From Candidatus Eisenbacteria bacterium (GTDB lineage Bacteria > Desulfobacterota > Binatia > DP-6), in contig DATJZY010000019.1 of the NCBI GenBank assembly GCA_035577985.1, positions 1 to 64,000 on the forward strand: DNA of 64,000 bases, written 5' to 3'. The stretch's first letter is position 1. Each line of letters begins with the position of its first letter. Below the pieces are notes generated by a model, which did no database searches, was not told where the DNA came from, and saw only the letters and a program-made list of their open reading frames with translations. A program made the translations under genes and the position numbers. Shown in pieces: positions 25,301 to 33,443 of the stretch.

Positions 25301-28072
25301 ATGCTGCGGTTCGCTCGCTGGCTCGCCGAGAAGCCGTGGATCACGCTCGCCGTCGCCACCCTGGCGACGGCCGTGCTCGGCTACTACGCGCTGCAGATCC
25401 GCATCGAGAGCGCGCTCGACAGCGTGCTGCCCGCCGGGGACGAGTCGGTGACCTACTACCAGCGGGTCCTCGACACGTTCGGCAGTGACGACATCGGCGT
25501 CGTCGGCCTGCTCGCCGACGACCTCTTCGCGCCGCAGACGCTCGAGAAACTGAACCGCGTGACGCTCGCCCTCGCGAAGCTGCCGGGCGTCGAGAAGGTG
25601 TTCTCGCTCACCAACGCCCCGGACATCGCCGCCGATTTCGTCACGCCCCCGAAGCTGCTCCCGCGCATGCCGCCCGCGCCCGAGGACGTCGCGGCGCTCC
25701 ACAAGCGGCTACAAGAGGTGCCGTTCTATCGGCGGAACCTGGTGTCCGACGACTACCGCGGCACGGCGATCAACGTCTTCTTCAAGCCCCTCTCGGACAA
25801 GGCCTACACCGACCTCAAGCTCGACGAGCAGATCGCGGCGATCCTGGCCGCCGAGCAGAGCGCTTCGGAGCACCTCTACTTCACCGGCGGGTCGCACGTG
25901 AAGCAGGCAGCGGTCGACATGGTGCGGGAGGATCTCTTCCGCTTCACACCGATCGCGGTCGCACTGATCATCGTCGTGCTGTGGATCTCCTTTCGCACCA
26001 AGCGCGGCGTCATCCTGCCCTTCCTGTCGGTGGTGACCCCGCTCATCTGGACGATCGGGATCATGGTGCTGACCGGGCACGCCATCAACCTCGGGACGTT
26101 CGTGCTGCCGCCGCTCCTGTTGGTCGTCGGATGCTCGTACGCCATCCACGTGATGGCGCGCTACTACGAGCAGACCGAGACCCGGACGGACCGCACCGAG
26201 GTCGTGGTACGGGCCTTCGAGCGCGTGTGGGTTCCGCTGCTCATCTCGGCGTTCACGACCGCCGTCGGCTTCGGCTCGCTCATGGTGAACCGCATCCCGG
26301 CGATCTTCCAGCTGGGCGAGTTCGCCGTCGTGGGCGTGCTGTGCCTCACGGCGAGCACGCTCGTGGCGCTCCCGGCGACGCTGGCCTTGTTGCCGGTCGA
26401 GCGCGTGGCTCGCCGCGCCGCGGCCGGCACGCCGCTCCTCAATCGCGTCCTCCAGCGGCTCGCGTGGGCGGCGTCGCATGCGCGCGTCCCGATCATGTTG
26501 GGCGCGCTCGCGATCGGCGTCGTCTCGCTGTTCGGACTTCGACGCATCCAGGTCGACGCCGACTTCCTCTACTACTTCACGCCGCGTGCCCCGGTGCGGG
26601 TCGACTTCGAGACGATCAACAAGTCGATCGTGGGCTCGAACCTCTTCAGCATCGTCATCGAGGGCGAGAAGGAGACGCTCAAGCGCTACGAGGTCCTGAA
26701 GCTCGTCAAGGACCTGCAGGGGTTCGTCGAGAGCCTGCCCGGCGTCACGTCGACCCTCTCGATCATCGACTATCTCGAGCTGCTCGAGAGTGGCCTCAAC
26801 AAACCGACGGGAGGCGACCTCGAAATCGACGAGCAGGGCAACCTCGTTCCGGCGGCGCCGCCGCGGACGTTCTGGGAAGACCCGAGCAAGCTCGCGAACG
26901 TGCTCAAGATGGTCGCGACGAAGTCGGAGACGTTCAAGGGCGCCGTCACGCCCGACTTCTCGGCGGCGAACTTCGTCGTGCGCACGCGCCTCTCGGGCTC
27001 GCGGGCGATCGAAGAGACGCTGCAGAGGATCCGCACCTACATCGCGACCCACTTCCCGAAGGATCTCCCGGTGCATCTCACGGGAAACCTCGTGCTCCAG
27101 ACCGGGACGACGTCGGACATCGTCGCCGGGCAGATCGAAAGCCTCTCGATCGCGCTCGGCGTCATCTTCATAGTGATGTCGGCGATGTTCCTGTCGCTGC
27201 GGATCGGGTTCCTGGCCATCATCCCGAACGTCCTGCCCATCGTGATCTTCTTCGGCGTCATGGGCTGGCTCGGCATTCTGCTGAACCTCGGCACGAGCCT
27301 CATCGCGGCGATCGCGCTCGGCATCGCCGTCGACTCGACCGTGCACTACATGGCGCGCCTCAACCTCGAGGTGAAGGGCGAGACGGACCAGACGGCGGCG
27401 ATCACGCGCGCCGTGAAGACGGTCGGCGTGCCGATCTTCTACACGACGGTGGCTCTGTTCTTCGGCTTCCTGACATTCGCCTTCTCGAGCTTCGTGCCGA
27501 TCCAGAACTTCGGGGTCCTCTCCGCCGTCACGATGGCGACCGCGCTGGTCGCGAACCTGCTTCTGCTGCCGGCCGTCCTCGGGACGACCAAGATCATCAC
27601 GCTGTGGGACCTGGTCGGCGTGAAGCTCGGCGAGGATCCGGCGAGCACGATTCCGCTCTTCGCGGGCTTGCGTCCCTCGCAGGCGCGCGTCGTCGTGCTC
27701 ATGGGCGAGGCGAAGAAGTTCCGGCCCGGCGAGACCATCATCCGCGCGGGCGAGATGGGCGACGAGATGTACGTCCTGCTCGACGGGCGCAGCGAGGTGT
27801 GGATCGGCGACGGCGAGGGCGAGCGCAAACGCGTCGACGAGCTGCGGCGCGGCGACGTCTTCGGCGAGATGGGGCTCGTGCGGCACGTCGAGCGCTCTGC
27901 CGACGTCGTCGCCGCGAGCGACGTCGAGGTGCTGGCGGTCGACCAGCGCTTCCTGGACCGCGTGCAGCGCCGCTACCCGCGCATCGCCTCGAAGGTGTTC
28001 CTGAACCTCTCGAAGATCCTCTCCGACAAGCTCGAGCGCACGAACCGCCGCGTCGTGGCGGCGCGGGCATAG
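25301..28072 (+). CDS. MMPL/RND exporter fused to cyclic-nucleotide-binding domain
   Basis: A 923-residue inner-membrane transporter. It has the RND/MMPL layout: one helix near residue 15-30, a periplasmic loop, five helices (about 205-375), a second half with one helix near 405-425, a second periplasmic loop and a final helical bundle (about 615-775, including GIAVDSTVHYMARLN). The last 140 residues are a cNMP-binding domain: FRPGETIIRAGEMGDEMYVLLDG then RRGDVFGEMGLVRHVERSADVV, where FGE and RSA match the phosphate-binding cassette. This suggests transport gated by cAMP, cGMP or a cyclic dinucleotide. A TATAGT sequence (25285-25290) lies 10 bases before the ATG, so the transcript could be nearly leaderless. 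Confidence 0.9.
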   Translation: MLRFARWLAEKPWITLAVATLATAVLGYYALQIRIESALDSVLPAGDESVTYYQRVLDTFGSDDIGVVGLLADDLFAPQTLEKLNRVTLALAKLPGVEKVFSLTNAPDIAADFVTPPKLLPRMPPAPEDVAALHKRLQEVPFYRRNLVSDDYRGTAINVFFKPLSDKAYTDLKLDEQIAAILAAEQSASEHLYFTGGSHVKQAAVDMVREDLFRFTPIAVALIIVVLWISFRTKRGVILPFLSVVTPLIWTIGIMVLTGHAINLGTFVLPPLLLVVGCSYAIHVMARYYEQTETRTDRTEVVVRAFERVWVPLLISAFTTAVGFGSLMVNRIPAIFQLGEFAVVGVLCLTASTLVALPATLALLPVERVARRAAAGTPLLNRVLQRLAWAASHARVPIMLGALAIGVVSLFGLRRIQVDADFLYYFTPRAPVRVDFETINKSIVGSNLFSIVIEGEKETLKRYEVLKLVKDLQGFVESLPGVTSTLSIIDYLELLESGLNKPTGGDLEIDEQGNLVPAAPPRTFWEDPSKLANVLKMVATKSETFKGAVTPDFSAANFVVRTRLSGSRAIEETLQRIRTYIATHFPKDLPVHLTGNLVLQTGTTSDIVAGQIESLSIALGVIFIVMSAMFLSLRIGFLAIIPNVLPIVIFFGVMGWLGILLNLGTSLIAAIALGIAVDSTVHYMARLNLEVKGETDQTAAITRAVKTVGVPIFYTTVALFFGFLTFAFSSFVPIQNFGVLSAVTMATALVANLLLLPAVLGTTKIITLWDLVGVKLGEDPASTIPLFAGLRPSQARVVVLMGEAKKFRPGETIIRAGEMGDEMYVLLDGRSEVWIGDGEGERKRVDELRRGDVFGEMGLVRHVERSADVVAASDVEVLAVDQRFLDRVQRRYPRIASKVFLNLSKILSDKLERTNRRVVAARA

Positions 28073-28075
28073 CCC

Positions 28076-28377
28076 CTACAGGCGGAAGTGGTCGCCGAGA
28101 TCGAGCCCTGGGCGCGACACGATGAGGCGCTCGACGTCCGCCATGTCGAGAGCGACGCGCCGCGGGTCGTTGCTCGAGGCCTGCACCTTGAGGCCGATGA
28201 CGTCCTCCGCCTGCAGCACCGGGACCGTCTCGGCGCCGAGCACCGTGTGCGCCTCCGCACGAGCGACCATGTGGCATGACGGTGGGCGGCGAGGGCGACG
28301 CCGCCGATCAGCGCAAAGGGGATGCGCTCGTCGCGCAATGCCCTCACGACGGCGTCCAGTGTCGCGCGAAGATCCAC
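28076..28377 (-). pseudogene. Decayed minimal nucleotidyltransferase (internal deletion and frameshift)
   Basis: Two pieces in different frames. From the GTG at 28377 one reads LDAVVRALRDERIPFALIGGVALAAH, the N-terminus of AbiEii/MNT-like nucleotidyltransferases. In the next frame, the C-terminal part VLQAEDVIGLKVQASSNDP...DMADVERLIVSRPGLDL...FRL ends at 28076. The family's middle segment with the catalytic Asp pair is missing, so the product would be inactive. Such genes are often part of toxin-antitoxin or resistance loci, and this is probably the relic of one. It ends four bases from the MMPL stop. Confidence 0.75.
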
Positions 28378-28474
28378 GGGTCCACGATCGCTCGTAGGCC
28401 GTGCCGCCGCGCCGGGCAAACGTGCGCTCGCGCGGCTGGATTTCGCCGGCGGGGCGTGCAACGTTCCGCCCCCT

Positions 28475-28906
28475 ATGAGCGAAGCGCCCAGGCCCCGCGT
28501 TCCCATCAAGGAGGGGTATTTCACCATTCCTGCCGACCCGGCGGCGCCGCCGCGGGTGGTCGTGTCGCGCTGCCAGGACTGCGGCGAGCACTTCTTTCCG
28601 AAGCGGATGGTGTGCGCGAAGTGCCTCTCGCGGAAGCTCGAGACGACCGAGATCGCGGCGCGCGGCACGCTCTACAGCTACACCTGGGTGCACATGCCGC
28701 TCTTCGGCTCGATGCGCGTCGAGCACATGGACGGCTACGGCGTGGGGCAGATCGATCTGCCCGAGGGACCGCGCATGCAGCTTCCGCTCGCCGGCAAGCG
28801 CGACGAGTACAAGGTCGGCATGCAGCTCGTGGGCGAGGTCGAGCCGCTCCGCGAGGACGCCGGCCGCGACGTCTGCATCCTCCGCTTCCGGCCTGCCGGA
28901 AGCTGA
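28475..28906 (+). CDS. DUF35 Zn-ribbon/OB-fold acyl-CoA-binding protein
   Basis: A 143-residue protein with an N-terminal rubredoxin-like zinc ribbon (SRCQDCGEHFFPKRMVCAKC: CxxC...CxxC) and an OB-fold C-terminal half (RGTLYSYTWVHM; GVGQIDLPEG). DUF35 proteins pair with SCP2-type thiolases and HMG-CoA synthase-like enzymes, where they channel the acyl-CoA to the thiolase. The thiolase gene follows 16 bases later. In steroid and archaeal isoprenoid pathways similar pairs carry out aldol or retro-aldol cleavage or condensation. Confidence 0.9.
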   Translation: MSEAPRPRVPIKEGYFTIPADPAAPPRVVVSRCQDCGEHFFPKRMVCAKCLSRKLETTEIAARGTLYSYTWVHMPLFGSMRVEHMDGYGVGQIDLPEGPRMQLPLAGKRDEYKVGMQLVGEVEPLREDAGRDVCILRFRPAGS

Positions 28907-28922
28907 TCCAAGGACACCGACG

Positions 28923-30059
28923 ATGAACAAGGTCGCGATTCTGGGCGTGGGTATGATCCGGTTCGGCATGTTTGCGAACCGCAGCGTGCACGAGATGGCG
29001 TGCGAGGCTGGCAATGCCGCGCTCGACGACGCCGGGCTCTCGTTCAAGGACATCGACGCGGTCTACGCGGGGCAGATCTTCCATCCGGCCCTGACGGCGA
29101 CGCGCGCCGTGAAGGAGCTGGGGCTGACCGGCGTGCCCGTCCAGCGCATCGAGAACGCGTCGGCGACCGGCTCGTGCGCGCTCCGCGAGGCGTTCCTCGC
29201 CGTCTCGGCCGGGCACTACGACCGCGTGCTCGTGCTCGGCTTCGACAAGATGACGCAGGTGATGGGCTCGGCGCCGAGCCCGCAGGAGATGGAGGAGGCG
29301 ATCCTCCCGGCCGCCTTCTTCGCGATGTGGGCGACGCGGCGCATGCACGAGCGCGGCACGAAGCCGGAGCACCTGGCGCGCATCGCGGCCAAGAACTGGA
29401 ACAACGGCGCGCTCAACCCCATGAGCCAGCGGCAGGCGAAGGAGACGGTCACGCCCGAGCAGGTGCTGGCGTCGAAGATGGTCGCCTGGCCGCTCACCGC
29501 GATGATGTCGTGTCCGATCGGCGATGGCGCCGCGGCGGCGATCGTGTGTCGCGCCGACCTGGCGAAGAAGTACCAGCCCGGCAAGCCCGTCGTCCGCATC
29601 GCCGCGTCGCACCTCGGCTCGGAGAAGTACGAGCGCGGCCATCTCTTCATGGGACCCGTCGTCGGACCCGCCCAGATGAGCCGCGACTGCGCGAAGCACC
29701 TCTGGGAGCAGACCGGCATGGGGCCGAACGACATCGACCTCGTGCAGGTGCACGACGCGTTCGCGATCGAGGAGCTCGAGTACTACGAGCTGCTGGGCTT
29801 CTGTAGGGAGGGCGAGGCCGAGAAGTGCATCGAGGAGGGACGCTTCGCGCCCGGCGGCAAGACGCCCTTCTCGACCGACGGCGGCCTCATCGCGCGCGGG
29901 CATCCCGGGGGCCCCACCGGCCTCGCGCAGATCTGGGAGACGGTGCACCAGCTCCGCGGCACGGCCGGGAAGCGCCAGGTGCCGAACGCACGCGCGGGTC
30001 TCTGCCACATGATGGGCGGCGGCAGCGTGTGCGCCGCGCACATCCTCGTCAAGGAATAG
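28923..30059 (+). CDS. SCP2-type thiolase-like protein
   Basis: A 378-residue thiolase-superfamily protein of the sterol-carrier-type branch, starting VAILGVGMIRFGMFANRSVHEMA. It has the ENASATGSCALREAF segment around the nucleophile Cys, the HDAFAIEELEYYELLGFC region (His/Glu site) and GGLIARGHPGGPTGLAQ with the catalytic His. Paired with DUF35, it may act as a thiolase or an aldolase on side-chain CoA esters. It shares reading frame with the Hsp70-like gene that follows after its TAG stop. Confidence 0.92.
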   Translation: MNKVAILGVGMIRFGMFANRSVHEMACEAGNAALDDAGLSFKDIDAVYAGQIFHPALTATRAVKELGLTGVPVQRIENASATGSCALREAFLAVSAGHYDRVLVLGFDKMTQVMGSAPSPQEMEEAILPAAFFAMWATRRMHERGTKPEHLARIAAKNWNNGALNPMSQRQAKETVTPEQVLASKMVAWPLTAMMSCPIGDGAAAAIVCRADLAKKYQPGKPVVRIAASHLGSEKYERGHLFMGPVVGPAQMSRDCAKHLWEQTGMGPNDIDLVQVHDAFAIEELEYYELLGFCREGEAEKCIEEGRFAPGGKTPFSTDGGLIARGHPGGPTGLAQIWETVHQLRGTAGKRQVPNARAGLCHMMGGGSVCAAHILVKE

Positions 30060-30062
30060 CGC

Positions 30063-31334
30063 ACGACGTCGCGGTCGATCGGCATCGACTTCGGCACCAC
30101 GAACAGCGCGGTCGCGGTCGCCGCGCCGGGCCGCGCGCCACAGCTCGCCGCCTTCGCCGACGGCGCCGACCGCACGACGACGTTCCGCTCGCTGCTGTAC
30201 GTGGATCCGGAGGCGCCCGGGGCGAACGGCATGCCGCCGCGCGTGTCGGCGGGTCCGGCCGCGATCCACGACTACCTCGTGACCGGACAGCGCGGCCGGC
30301 TGATCCAGTCGATCAAGGCGCATCTCGGGAGCCGGCTCTTCACGTCCACGAACCTCTTCGGCGTCCAGTACCACCTGGAGGACCTGGTGGGGCTCCTGGT
30401 GCTCCGGCTGCGGGCGGCGGCCGAGTCGGACCTCGGCGACCTCGGACGCGCCGCCGTGTGCGGGCGGCCGGCCCGCTTTTCCGGTGCCGAGTCGCCCGAG
30501 GACGACGCGTTCGCCGAAGGGCGCCTGCGCGCCGCGCTCGCGACCGCGGGCTTCGACGAGGTCGTGTTCGAGTACGAGCCGGTGGCGGCGGCGCTCGGCT
30601 ATCGCGAGCGCCTCGATCACGAGGAGCTGGTGCTGATCGCCGACTTCGGCGGCGGCACGAGCGACTTCTCGCTCGTGCGCCTGTCGCCGACCGACGCGGA
30701 GATCGTCGGCGTCGACGGCGTCGCGGTCGCGGGCGACGCGTTCGACGGGCGGCTGATCCGCCATCTCGCCGCGCCCGGTCTCGGGCTCGGCTCGGAGTAT
30801 CGGACCGCGTTCGGGCGCATCCTGCCGGTGCCGCTGTGGCTCTACGAGAAGGTCGAGCGCTGGGATCAGCTCTCGTTCCTGCGCAGCCGCGAGACGACCG
30901 AGCTGCTCGAGCGCCTCCACCACGAGGCGCTCGAGCCGGAGAAGGTGGCCGCGCTCCAGCACCTGATCGAGGGCGAGCTCGGGTTCCAGCTCCATGCGGC
31001 CGTCGAGCACACCAAGCACGCGCTGTCGCACGACGAGGTCACGGCCTTCGCGTTTCGCGATCCACCGATCGACCTCGGCTCGCGCGTCGCGCGTGCGGCG
31101 ATGGACGAATGGATCCGCAACGAGCTCGCAGCGATAGCGCGGACGGTGGACGGGCTCGTCGCGCGCATCGGCGTCGCGCCTGCCGACGTCGACACCGTGT
31201 TCCTCACCGGCGGCTCGGCGTTCGTTCCCGCCGTGCGGCGCCTGTTCGCCGATCGCTTCGGCGCCGACCGCCTGCGCGGCGGCGAGGAGCTGACGACGGT
31301 CGCGACGGGGCTCGCGCTGCGCGCGCGCGGCTAG
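30063..31334 (+). CDS. Hsp70/actin-fold ATPase, non-canonical start
   Basis: About 423 residues of an Hsp70 (YegD-like) nucleotide-binding domain with no substrate-binding domain: phosphate-1 loop IGIDFGTTNSAVAV, phosphate-2 IADFGGGTSDFSLV, and the adenosine motif FLTGGSAFVPAV. Between the in-frame TAG of the thiolase (30057-30059) and IDFGTTNS there is no ATG, GTG, TTG or CTG. I place the start at ACG 30063, which has an AAGGA sequence (30051-30055) seven bases upstream. The next GTG (30201) would remove the ATP loop. Amber readthrough from the thiolase frame is the alternative. An unusual gene boundary. Confidence 0.75.
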   Translation, partial: TTSRSIGIDFGTTNSAVAVAAPGRAPQLAAFADGADRTTTFRSLLYVDPEAPGANGMPPRVSAGPAAIHDYLVTGQRGRLIQSIKAHLGSRLFTSTNLFGVQYHLEDLVGLLVLRLRAAAESDLGDLGRAAVCGRPARFSGAESPEDDAFAEGRLRAALATAGFDEVVFEYEPVAAALGYRERLDHEELVLIADFGGGTSDFSLVRLSPTDAEIVGVDGVAVAGDAFDGRLIRHLAAPGLGLGSEYRTAFGRILPVPLWLYEKVERWDQLSFLRSRETTELLERLHHEALEPEKVAALQHLIEGELGFQLHAAVEHTKHALSHDEVTAFAFRDPPIDLGSRVARAAMDEWIRNELAAIARTVDGLVARIGVAPADVDTVFLTGGSAFVPAVRRLFADRFGADRLRGGEELTTVATGLALRARG

Positions 31335-31340
31335 GCTAGA

Positions 31341-31366
31341 CCGACCCAAGATACGTCTTGGGCCGG
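31341..31366. terminator. Hairpin between convergent genes (family A end type)
   Basis: CCCAAGA and TCTTGGG (31345-31351, 31356-31362) form a 7-bp stem with a TACG loop, extended by CCG/CGG after one mismatch. The sequence matches the end hairpins of palindrome family A. It sits seven bases after the Hsp70-like stop and five before the stop of the convergent DUF4412-like gene, so it could serve both strands as a terminator. No T-run follows. Confidence 0.6.
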
Positions 31367-31370
31367 CGTC

Positions 31371-32087
31371 CTAGTTCGGCGGGCCCGGCAGCGCCTGCAG
31401 CGTGAAGCCGGGGGGCACCGTCAGGACCTCGGCCGGCGGGCTTCCTTCCTTCACCTCGACCACCTCGTTCGACACGAGGAAGGTCTGGCCGCCGGCCTTG
31501 GTCTCGATGCGGGTGCGGAGCGGGAACCCCGGGAGCTGCGCCATCGCCGCGCCGAGCTGGCGGCCCGGGCCGCGCGACGCCCCGGCCGACTGCTCGATGC
31601 TCTGCCAGCGCTGGAACTCCGGCGGCTTCGGGATGGCCTGGGTCGTCCACACCGAGCCGTCGTAGGGGCCGCCCTTGAGGCTGTACTCCGACGCTTCGTA
31701 GCCGGCGATCTTGGCCGTCTTGCCGGTGGGCTTCACGGCGACCGGCGGCCCTTCCTCGAAGAGACCGCCCATCATCTTCCTCGCCTCGGGCGGCAGCTTG
31801 TCGACCTCCTTGCGGAGCGCGTCCATCTGCGCGGCGAGGTCGTCGAAGGTGACGACGTGGTAGGTGCGCTTGGTCTTGTCGGCCGCGGTGATCGTCTGGG
31901 TGTTGAGATCGACGATCGTCCGCGCCGTCGGCGAGTCGTTCACGACCTTGCTGCCCGCGAAGTACACCGTCTCGTCGCGGGGCTTCGTTCCCGGCACACC
32001 CGTCTCCGAGCGCTGCAGGACCACCAGGTCCTTGGCGAGACCGGGCGTGGCGAGCGTGAGGGCGACCAGCGCGAGAGCGATCCGCAT
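31371..32087 (-). CDS. DUF4412-like periplasmic protein
   Basis: A 238-residue precursor with signal peptide MRIALALVALTLATPGLA. The mature part is beta-rich with KRTYHVVTFDDLAAQMDALRKEVDKL (a helical insert) and the AGYEASEYSLKGG segment typical of DUF4412 and LolA-like folds. These bind or carry lipids in the envelope in some relatives, but most are uncharacterised. The ATG at 32087 was chosen for the clean signal peptide. Its 3' end meets the hairpin at 31341. Confidence 0.75.
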   Translation of the reverse strand: MRIALALVALTLATPGLAKDLVVLQRSETGVPGTKPRDETVYFAGSKVVNDSPTARTIVDLNTQTITAADKTKRTYHVVTFDDLAAQMDALRKEVDKLPPEARKMMGGLFEEGPPVAVKPTGKTAKIAGYEASEYSLKGGPYDGSVWTTQAIPKPPEFQRWQSIEQSAGASRGPGRQLGAAMAQLPGFPLRTRIETKAGGQTFLVSNEVVEVKEGSPPAEVLTVPPGFTLQALPGPPN

Positions 32088-32128
32088 GGGACCGTGTACG
32101 GAACGACGGCCGGCGGCGCAAGGCGCGC

Positions 32129-32602
32129 TCAGGATCGATCGACGAGCTCGGGATGGAACTCGGGATGGCGGTCGAGCCACGCGGCCGCGCCCTGCATGGA
32201 CTCTTCGTTCTTCTTGTTGATGAAGCGATAGATCCGTCCTTCGAACCAGCGCAGGACGGGCGTCTTCATGTGGAAGCGCTCGCGAAAGCGCAGCCGCGTG
32301 CGGTTGGGTCCCACCGGCTCGAGCACGACCGAGCCTTCGAGCCCCGAGCTCAGCATCATGTAGTCGTAGCCTTTGCCCGGCCTGACGTTCTTCACGAGCT
32401 CGAAGGATTGGCCCCGCCGCCCGAGTGGTAGCGGGTACACCACCCGGCGCAGGAGCCCGTTCCCGCCGCCGTCGCCCGGGTAGACGATCTCGACGTCGAG
32501 CACGGCGGGCGCGAACTCCTTCCACAGATCGTAGCGCTGGAAGAGCGACCACAGGCGCGGCGCCGAATGCGGCAGCTCGACGGTGTACTCGTGCTCGCGC
32601 AT
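32129..32602 (-). CDS. SRPBCC-family protein
   Basis: A 157-residue START-like protein: HEYTVELPHSAPRLWSLFQRYDLWKEFAPAVLDVEIV carries the N-terminal helix and first strands (SAPRLWSLFQRYDLW key). The last third has FHMKTPVLRWFEGRIYRFINKKNEESMQG, the long C-terminal helix. No signal peptide, so cytoplasmic binding of a hydrophobic ligand is likely. It is 41 bases before the DUF4412 gene in the same direction and may be cotranscribed with it. Confidence 0.82.
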   Translation of the reverse strand: MREHEYTVELPHSAPRLWSLFQRYDLWKEFAPAVLDVEIVYPGDGGGNGLLRRVVYPLPLGRRGQSFELVKNVRPGKGYDYMMLSSGLEGSVVLEPVGPNRTRLRFRERFHMKTPVLRWFEGRIYRFINKKNEESMQGAAAWLDRHPEFHPELVDRS

Positions 32603-32669
32603 GACGTTCTACAGATGCACGCACACGGGGGGTGGCTGTCAACGATTGCGGCCGAGCCGCCGCCGCGAC

Positions 32670-33410
32670 TCAGACGCCGAGGGCCCCCAGGAGCTCCTCG
32701 GTCAAGTAGTAGAGGACGACGCCCGCGAAGACGCTGAGCGCGATCCGCGTGCCGCCCTCCTTGTTCACCTCGGGGACGAGGTCGGACGCGGCGACGTAGA
32801 GCGTCACGCCGGCCGAGATCGCGAGCGCCCAGCCGACGAGACCCGGGAGCGCCACCATGACGAGCCCGCCGACGATGCTGGCGGCGCCGACGATCGCCGC
32901 GGCGCCGAGCGCCTGCTGGCGCGTGCCGTGCGCGGCGAGGACGACCGAGGCGATCGCGAACCCCTCGGGCGCCTTGTGCAGGACGATCGCCGTGAACAGG
33001 AGGAACCCGAGCGCCGGATCGACGATGAAGCCCGACCCGATCGTGACGCCGTCGAAGAAGCTGTGCACCGCGAGCCCGACCAGCGCCGAGACCGACGCCG
33101 CGCGGTCCCTGTGGTGCTCGTGGTGGGTCTCCTCGCCGAAGTGGAAGTGGGGCGCGACCGTGTGCTCGAAGAGATGGACCACGAGATAGCCGGCCAGCAT
33201 GAGGACCGGCGCGTGCGGGACGAGGCGCGTGCTCTCGGGGATCAGCTTCAGCAGCACCGCGGCCAGCATGAAGCCCGCGCCGAGCGCGACGAAGTAGCGC
33301 AGGAGCCGGACGTCCCACTCGCGCCGCGCGACGAACATGCCGCCGAGGACGTTGGCGGCCGCCGCCACGCCGATGCAGGCGAGCGAGAGCAGGACGGGCC
33401 CCTCCAGCAC
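32670..33410 (-). CDS. ZIP-family metal transporter
   Basis: A 246-residue, eight-helix-style membrane protein of the ZIP family. The metal-binding helices are clear: VGLAVHSFFDGVTIGSGF (HSFFDG, TM4) and VLHKAPEGFAIASVVL (HKAPEG, TM5). A His-rich cytosolic loop (HFHFGEETHHEHHRD) lies between TM3 and TM4 and may sense or buffer metal. It should import zinc, iron or manganese; selectivity cannot be read. Confidence 0.92.
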   Translation of the reverse strand: MLEGPVLLSLACIGVAAAANVLGGMFVARREWDVRLLRYFVALGAGFMLAAVLLKLIPESTRLVPHAPVLMLAGYLVVHLFEHTVAPHFHFGEETHHEHHRDRAASVSALVGLAVHSFFDGVTIGSGFIVDPALGFLLFTAIVLHKAPEGFAIASVVLAAHGTRQQALGAAAIVGAASIVGGLVMVALPGLVGWALAISAGVTLYVAASDLVPEVNKEGGTRIALSVFAGVVLYYLTEELLGALGV

Positions 33411-33443
33411 GGGGGCGGTCTGTAGCCTATCGACTGTGGCCAG

